Source: Hypomesus transpacificus
Taxonomy: Eukaryota > Chordata > Actinopteri > Osmeriformes > Osmeridae
Assembly: GCF_021917145.1 (NCBI RefSeq)
Contig: NC_061081.1
Location: 7,197,153 to 7,261,152, forward strand
Direction: 5' to 3'
Length of the DNA stretch: 64,000 bases
Within the stretch, counting starts at the first letter, position 1. Each line of letters begins with the position of its first letter. The position numbers and the translations under genes are program-made. This document shows, piece by piece, positions 56,901 through 64,000 of this stretch. The notes beneath the pieces were generated by a model. That model was not told where the DNA came from, ran no database searches, and saw nothing but the letters and a program-made list of their open reading frames with translations.

Positions 56901-59900
56901 ATCCTGGCAGATGCGCTTATCGTTGGCAACTGTAACAACCAGGTATTAACTTATTGTGATTTATTGAAAGATTGTAGCAGTACTGTGAACACTCTATTTT
57001 GTCTTTTGTGTGGTTTGATCTGTTTCTATCCCATTTGAAACCGTCTTTCTTATTGTCTCAAGTTTGTTGTTTGATTTATTCTGTAACTGTTCCCATCTGG
57101 TATTGGGAAAGTACACTTGTAATGTAATAGTACATTTCAAACCAAACATTTATTTTTGGTTTTCATTGTCTGCCACAACCCCATGGTATATGGCTAGTAA
57201 ATAAAAGTATATAAACCTTTGGATAAGTAAATTAATAAGGCAGCTTGGTGATCTTTCATCCAAGTTTGATTTGATCTAATGTAATTGGGACAAATCAGGT
57301 TGCTGCTTTGACCTGCTCTCAAACCTGACTGAAATTTGCTTAAAATGTTTTTCTTGCTCAAATAATAAGGCATTGTTTAGAAATACAATAAAAACCCATC
57401 ACATTTCCAAAATATTTAACATTCTAAACCTGTTTCTCTCCAATTCTTTTTTATAATTTTTTTTTTTGGTAGGTGAAATTCAGTGAGCTAACTATCGACA
57501 TGTTTCGCATGCTTCAAGCTTTAGAACGGGAACCGGTCAATCTGGCTATTCAAACAACTAAAACAGGGTCATTGGTAAGTGTAACACACCATGAGTGTCT
57601 TTCATCTCTCTAATAATGCCAGGAGTGTGTGTGTGTGTCTGTGAATTTTTTTGAATGGGATTTTAGGGCAGCGAGTTTCCACGATTATCTCAAGAACTGG
57701 GCATAAAGTTCATATTTTGCAGGTGTTGTTTTTTAAATCCAATGGAGTGGAGTGACACGTTTGATGTTGTTGGATAAGCATTTCCCAAAAATAATTTGCC
57801 ACCGGTTTTGCGATGGATCTTTTTCAGCCATGTTCAGCTCGCACGATACGTTTCACGAAGCACTTGGACTTTCTATGTACTAGAGATAGGAGGCTGTATG
57901 ATAACTTCAGTGAATTAAGTTTAGTTAATGAACAAATGTGATTAACAAAGGCATTTGTAATGAAATGAAATTAAGCGCTTAACGCACCAGAGTTCGTAGT
58001 AAGGAAAATACGGACATTTTGTTTGCTCTCTTCGCGGGCAAATGAATCAGCTGCTTTCAAACGTTTTTTTATGGATGAAATGCTGGGTTGCTAACAGAAC
58101 AACACTATAAATTGATTGTAGAACTTTAAGGTATTCAAGCTGCAAAAAAATACATTCCTTTGTGGAAAAGTCAGTTGGCTGGGCAGTGAGGGAGTCGGGC
58201 TAGTAATCTGAAGGTTGCCAGTTCGATTCCCAGCCGTGTCAAATGACGTTGTGTCCTTGGGCAAGGCACTTCACCCTACTTGCTTCGGGGAGAATATCCC
58301 TGTACTTACTGTAAGTCGCTCTGGATAAGAGCGTCTGCTAAATGACTAAATGTAAAAGTTTACAAATTATATGTATTTGTATTTCTTTATAGGAACCTAG
58401 TGAGAAGCCAGCTAAGAGAGAAAATCCTCACAAGTATTTACTGTACAAGCCGACATTCAGCCAGCTATACACTTTCCTGTCTGCCTCTTTTAAGGTCTGT
58501 TTCTAATGAGACACTTCGTCTGCTCATTTTCGATAAATTTATTTTGTCAAATCTCAATTTCATCATTTATTTGATCTGATCAGTGTATATATATGTTATT
58601 TTGGTGTCATCATTTGATCTGATCAGTGTATATATATATATATATATATATATAGGGAAATTGTCTGAATTCTAATTTAAATTATGGTATTTTGTAGGAA
58701 TTACCAGCAAACAGTGTGCTGCTTGTCTATATCTCAGCCACTGGAGTCTTTCCTACAGGACGCTCAGATTATGAGGGTATGTAGGGCCTTGAGCCTTGTT
58801 TTTGTTATAAATTATGTCATATGTATTTTTGAAGAAAACACAGGCATTAGCTAATATGTGCTGTATGAATGACACACCTTAGTCAAATCATTCATTTTGC
58901 CACTCATATGATGAATAGGTAGTCATGCTGGAAGTGGTAGTCACATAAGAATAGTATTTTGCCATGTGTGATTATATTAATGAGATCAGGGTCATTGTCT
59001 TAAAATGTTCTCTTGGTTTGATGACTTGAACTTCCATTTTTTCATAGGGCCATATGACTTTGGAGGAGTTCTTACTAACACAAATCGAGATGTGGTGAAT
59101 GGGGAGACACAGCAGAAAAGAAACAATGCCCAGAAAGAAATGCACTGGTAAGAATGAGTTAGTCAATACAGCGTTTAGCTATCTTGCAGTTATTTTAGGA
59201 CCAACTGAGTATACATATTATACATGTCCTTACAAATATGTATTGTTTTATATGAATAACTTAAATTTGCAAAGTTTTTATGTATTTTCTGTTTGCAATG
59301 TGCCCAAGCCTTCACCCCGGAGACTTGTTCCCTTTCACCCGGAAGCCGCTGTTTGTCATAGTGGACTCTTCCAACAGCACAGCCTATAAGGTTTGTTACA
59401 TTGATTTACTTTTTTTTTTTTTTATTGACCATATGTCAAAGTATGTAATAATAATTTGAGAAGGTTCAATCCCATACACCAGGGTTCTCTAATCCTGGTC
59501 CTTGAGGGCAGCTGTCCTGTAGGTTTTAGATATTCCCTGCTCCAGCACACCTGTTTCAAATGAATGGGTTGTTATCAAGCTCTGTGGAAGCCGGGTAATG
59601 ACCATTCATTTGTATCAGGTGTGCTGGAGCAGGGAAACATCTAAAACATACAGGACAGCTGCCCTCAAGGACCAGGATTGGAGAATCCTGCCATACACCA
59701 TATGGACAAAAGTATAAACACCAGACCATCACACCTTATATGAGTTGGTTGGACATCCCATTCCAAAACCATGAGCATTTAAATGGACTTGCCCCCCGTA
59801 TGGTGTTATAACAGCTGCCACTCTTCTGGGAAGGCTGTCTACAAGATTTTGGATTGTGAATGTGTGCCTATTCAGTCACAAGAGCCTTAGAGAGGTTGGG

Positions 59901-62810
59901 CACTGTTTTTGGTAATTACAGATGGCATTAGAATTGATCCCAAATTTATTTTGTCGCTTTCTGCTTGGAGATATTATTAAGCCAATTACCAATTTGGGCA
60001 GTTTTTCATGGATTTGGATGAAAATCCCTTAGTTATACTGCTGGACATATTAATGCTAAAGAGCATTTGGAGAAAGCTATTTACTGTTTCGGCTTGAAAA
60101 TGCCTCATGCACAAAGCAAGGTCCATATACTATTGGCCATATTGTGTAGATATGGTCACAACCTTGGTAGCAAAGATCCAATAATTTCTGAGAATAGTAA
60201 TCAACTAACAATAGCATAATGTTATTTAGTCAAAAATATTAATGACTAATAAATGCATTAAATATCCAACATAAATATATATTTATGTCTGTCTTGCTAC
60301 TACTCCCAAGTCCTACAGCTTGCAGTGGTGACGTTTGCATATAGTTGCATGAATAGGCCCCATTCAGTTTTGATTATGCTGAGAAGGATTCTGAGAGTTT
60401 TTATCCACATACAAAAAGATGATTTCAACTTTTTGACTGTATACATTCCCAAGGAAAAAGGAACCTTAATGTGTCTTCACCCGTCACTATGATGTAATTT
60501 TGAAAATGTAATCAAAGTAATATTGTTAAATTCAAGCAATGTGAAGAAGAAGATGTGGCGTGACACAATCTTTTCTTACAGAATTTCTCAAATCTCTTTG
60601 GCCAGCCGCTGGTGTGCCTGCTATCTCCCACAGCCTATCCTAAGGGTATACAAGGTACATTATTAAGCCATATATCAGTCAGTTTTCTCATCTAAATAAA
60701 TACCATGTTAGCTGATCTAAATAAAGTTAAGGGAAATTACAAAACACTGTGACTAGAACATAAGGGCCTCAGAGAGGTAGTTTATATTAAGAGTACGTTG
60801 GGAAGTTAGGGGAGTGTGAGGGGGATCAAAGGGTGTTTTCAGTCAGGTGTCATGCAGTGGGAAGAAGAGGGGTTTCCTAAGGTCTGCAGTGTAAAAACTG
60901 ATATTTGCATGTTTAACCTATTTAGGACAGATATCAGACATTAACATTCTTGGATGTATACAGTATATACAATATTAAACTTAGTGTCTTCAGGAAGTAT
61001 TAAAAGTGCGTCAGACCTATTTGACTACATTAGGCTCCATGCTCTCATGTGTTGTGCCGCTGTAGCAATGAGATGTACAATCAGTATCTATAACCTGATC
61101 TGACATGCCAAAGTAGCGTTACATAATGCTACACCATGTTTAGTTATATTTACTTTTATAAAACAATATTTGTCACATTTGATACTTTTCTGTTCTTCAC
61201 AGTCATAACTGCTACCTTTATTTCAGATCAATCCCAGCGTGGAAGCCTTTTCACGCTGTTCCTTTACTGCCCCCTAATGGCATTTTTGTCAGTGTGTGGC
61301 TTGAGCAATGTGCGCCAAGTATTGTGGGAAAAGGCTCAAGAGTTTCTCCGCAAGGTGTATCGTGACATTGGCCAGATGATGACACGCTCGCGAACCATAG
61401 GTATCTCCCAGCTTTGTGAATGCTATTTTATTCATGCATGTGTAAATATATATATGCATGTATACATACATTTATACATACATTTAAATACAGTTTGTGA
61501 GATGTGTTTGAAGTATTTAATTTAACATTGATTTGCTTAATTATTATAGATTTTTTCCACCACCACATCTTGACTTTGGTAATGATTAAGCCTTATTAAA
61601 TTGTCAGTGGACTTACTTTACGGTTAAGCTGTAGAGAGGTGATACAAAATAGTGAACACTGATATATTTTTTGCAGTCTTTACATGGCAAGTTTTGGAAA
61701 TGCAGTTAATCAAAACCTCATTACACTCAACGTGGGAAATGCAAAGGCTGCCATATTTTTTACTGGTCTTGTCGACTGTGAACTGCAACATCACAAGATG
61801 TCTGTCTTGCTCCCAGCCACTTTCAGTCTCATTTCTCTATCCCAGGGTCCCTTTGATATAATTTATGTTGCTTAAGCATACTTTTTTCCTGTCTTTGCTA
61901 GACTCTCCTCCCTTTTATCCTGTAATTTAGAGGGTTAAAGGCAGGGTAGGCCAATTGCACAAAGCTAGCTATTTTAGCTTCTTTTTGACACGATTCAAAC
62001 CAAAATATCCCACCTCCTCCCTTCAAAGCCACTCCCACAAAACTACAGGAATGAGCATTGAGTGGAGGGGCAGAGTGCGCACAGGTAGGTAGGTAGACAG
62101 ACAGACTGGTAGCCCGTCCAATCAATAGTCAGACTACCCCTTAATGATTGGTCGTGTTTATTACAGTATTGCGACGCCCACAGATATCGGAATGATTTCA
62201 TATTACCGTCAAACCTTTAATATATTGGTTGCTATCAAGATGTGAAGTTGCTTTCGGCAAATATGACAAAAAGTGCTTCTCAACAACATTGCATACCCTG
62301 CCTTTAAATATGGTGTATAATGTTTTTTATTATTATATTAATTAAAAGTTGTTTCCTGTCTTAGCTGCTGTAATACTTTTTAATCCGCAAACCGATAACA
62401 TTTGGTTAATATTCAATATTATCTCAATGAAAATGTTTTCATAGACCAAGCCTTTCTACAATTCTATGGAGACGAGTTCCTTCGATTACTGCTGGTTCGC
62501 TTTGTGTTCTGCTCAGCTACACTGAGACTCCACAAACTCTTCCGGGTAAATCACTCACTTTTTGTGCAATTACTGCATAGAACATTTTTATTACAAGAAA
62601 TATTTATTGCTAGGTGAAAAGCTAGTTGCACTGTAACAGTTGCACACATTTCCCTTCTCACAGGAATCCAGAAGCTTCCCAGAGTCATACCCACAGCTAC
62701 CCAAACAGGAGACCGTGGAGAGTAGTGTTTTGCAGAAGCATGTTCTCGAGCTGGCAGCCATGCTAGATGTGCAAAATCTTTTCTGGAATGACATGCAGGA
62801 GAACAACTAA
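53960..62810 (+). CDS. scai: Protein SCAI (suppressor of cancer cell invasion)
   Basis: Nuclear cofactor that binds MRTF-A/SRF and represses their transcription; also linked to 53BP1-dependent repair. Sixteen coding exons: 53960-54066, 54224-54319, 54692-54778, 55375-55473, 55827-55923, 56351-56449, 56790-56942, 57473-57574, 58393-58494, 58698-58776, 59048-59147, 59309-59390, 60582-60654, 61227-61400, 62445-62545, 62664-62810. Total 1,698 nt, 565 aa, frame open throughout. Family blocks include TVTDFCYLLDKSKQLFNGLR, SYFGRTFDVYTKLWKFQQQH, DRYGLKRWQI-like exon 3 sequence, LYKPTFSQLYTFL and DQSQRGSLFTLF. The human protein is about 40 residues longer at its N-terminus. Here the exon stays open upstream of the ATG to a possible acceptor at 53939-53940, so an upstream coding exon remains possible. 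Introns carry a SINE and several MITEs. Confidence 0.95.
58165..58357 (+). mobile_element. tRNA-derived SINE in scai intron 8
   Basis: Same family as 47256-47438. It has tRNA-like boxes (GTTGGCTGGGCAGTGAGG; GGTTGCCAGTTCGATTCC), the GGGCAAGGCACTTCACCCT body and the intact tail GGATAAGAGCGTCTGCTAAA. It ends only about 35 bp before scai exon 9, so it covers the usual branch-point zone. Confidence 0.85.
58629..58654 (+). repeat. (TA)13 microsatellite in scai intron 9
   Basis: Uninterrupted TA repeat. It is preceded by a duplicated phrase, CATTTGATCTGATCAGTGTA (near 58564 and 58610). Confidence 0.9.
59480..59690. mobile_element. hAT-type MITE with 8-bp target duplication, scai intron 12
   Basis: 211-bp near-palindrome starting CAGGGTTCTCTAATCCTGGT and ending in its near reverse complement. 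The inverted arms run about 80 bp each with few mismatches. The 8-bp direct repeat CCATACAC flanks it exactly (59472-59479 and 59691-59698). CAG...CTG ends and an 8-bp duplication are diagnostic of hAT elements. Non-coding. Confidence 0.9.
59699..60145. mobile_element. Decayed DNA transposon fossil next to the hAT MITE
   Basis: Starts TATGGACAAAAGTATAAACA and contains CCACTCTTCTGGGAAGGCTG and GCACAAAGCAAGGTCCATA, phrases of a widespread non-autonomous fish element. Several internal blocks are missing. Superfamily uncertain. The hAT MITE inserted at or beside its left end. Confidence 0.55.
61935..62307. mobile_element. TTAA-flanked MITE, copy 2, scai intron 14
   Basis: Left end TTAAAGGCAGGGTAGG and right end TACCCTGCCTTTAA are near-perfect inverted repeats with TTAA at both ends. 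It has the same internal landmarks as copy 1 at 45907 (CTTCAAAGCCACTCCC, AAAGTGCTTCTCAA) but is otherwise diverged, so the two insertions are not a recent local duplication. Confidence 0.85.
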
Positions 62811-64000
62811 GTGAGAAGGACTAGTCAGCAATTTCATAGGTTATATAATAGCAAACAAATGTTAACATTTGTAAAAGCCACCTTACTGTCTATTACAGGT
62901 AATTTAATTGCTTGTTGAGCTCATCCAGTTTCTTTTACTCTTTAACCTACATATGAAATACATGAATCTGGTTGAGCATTCAATATACATACTGTATATT
63001 TGCAATGAAATCAACATGGTCCAGCTATCAAGTCAATGTAGGGCACACAAGAACAGAATAACCCTCCCCCAAAAAAAGAAATATATATATATATTGACCT
63101 AGAACTTTTCCACCACTGCCGGTAATGATTCCAGATGTCTGGACTGAAAAAGACATGCATTTACACTGTAGGGTAATGCTCTACATCAATGGTATGTATA
63201 TTTTATCTATTTTATTTGTTTATCATAACATTCAAAATCAAGGCTTCCCAAGATTTGAAGGAGAAAAAAAAGAATTAAGTTGGAACAAAAAACACGTAAT
63301 TCGAAAGTAAATTATACCAAGAAATATGACAAATGTAATTTTTACACAAACCTTTAAAATAATAATCTGACAAAATCATTTTGTATGTGCATCTGTGAGT
63401 CCAGCTTTTTAAATATCAACAAGGCACTAATCAATGCATCCCTGCAAGCTGTATATTATCAAAAGGAGTAGACCCAGCTGTTTACCATTCATATGTCCTC
63501 ATACATGTTCCTAAAGAACAAATAATAAACAGAACCACATCTTTTTCCTATGTTTGAAAATATGGATTAGTATTGAAATGAATATTTTCCCCTTTCCTGC
63601 TAAATCCACTCAATTAATTGGTAATAGTATCAAGTGAACCTGTGGATTCTTTCAAACAATTCCAATCATTACACTATGTGACCAACAGGCTACGTTCTAG
63701 AGTCTAAACCTTAGAAAGTTGACTGCCTGTGTGCGCTTCCTTGACTTATTATCTCAGCTCACGCTTGCAAACACAGAATGTGGTAGTATGCTGAAAGGTG
63801 AGATTGCACTAAAATTGATCAATTAATCGATCCAATGGTATTTTTGGTTGCTGAGACTAAGAAGTAATTTTTCAAACTTAATCAGTCATTTGGCTTAATG
63901 AATAATTTATTAATTTGTTTTGTCAGTGACACTCTCATAGTGTTATTGTTTGGCACCATTTGTATGCTTGTGGCTCCCATAGTTGTGGGGGTTATTTTTA
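62811..64000. other. scai 3' UTR and downstream sequence
   Basis: AT-rich sequence after the scai stop. AATAAA at 63524-63529 is a candidate polyadenylation signal. No further gene or recognisable transposon up to the right window edge. Confidence 0.5.

Overview
The window is vertebrate nuclear DNA, almost certainly from a ray-finned (teleost) fish. The evidence is compact multi-exon genes with GT-AG introns and vertebrate protein sequences, a Rex3/RTE-type LINE, tRNA-derived SINEs with the fish-type 3' tail, and many Tc1-, hAT- and TTAA-type DNA transposon remnants. The species cannot be named from sequence alone.

Layout. 1-2.9 kb: a LINE with a long uninterrupted endonuclease-reverse transcriptase ORF, cut by the left window edge. 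4.6-13.4 kb, minus strand: ptpa (PP2A phosphatase activator), 10 coding exons, 324 aa. 14.4-23.1 kb, plus strand: crat (carnitine O-acetyltransferase), 14 coding exons, 631 aa. It is head-to-head with ptpa, with 973 bp between the two start codons. 24.5-27.0 kb: a giant foldback transposon with two 1,083-bp arms, about 99.6% identical by eye, a 378-bp loop and a 6-bp target duplication. Each arm carries the promoter and N-terminal part of a transposase-like gene. 27.2-35.6 kb: gpr107, 18 coding exons, 548 aa. 38.7-45.0 kb: ncs1 (frequenin), 7 coding exons, 190 aa. 48.6-51.0 kb: ppp6c, 7 exons, 305 aa. 54.0-62.8 kb: scai, 16 coding exons, 565 aa. In all six genes every exon junction was followed by hand. 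The reading frame stays open across every splice, and the lengths agree with the vertebrate families.

The genes are not an operon, and each has its own promoter. ptpa and ppp6c both bear on PP2A-family phosphatases. crat buffers acyl-CoA pools. gpr107 is a Golgi/trans-Golgi seven-pass protein. ncs1 is a myristoylated calcium sensor. scai is a nuclear co-regulator of MRTF/SRF transcription. The human orthologues form three adjacent pairs on 9q33-q34 (ptpa/crat, gpr107/ncs1, ppp6c/scai), so the window compresses an old linkage group into about 60 kb.

The most unusual object is the foldback at 24495-27038. It looks like a recent inverted duplication of the 5' end of an IS3EU-like DNA transposon, sitting 140 bp upstream of the gpr107 start codon. 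Other points of note are a perfect 173-bp tandem duplication in a crat intron, two related TTAA-flanked MITEs 16 kb apart, and a hAT-type MITE with a perfect 8-bp target duplication.
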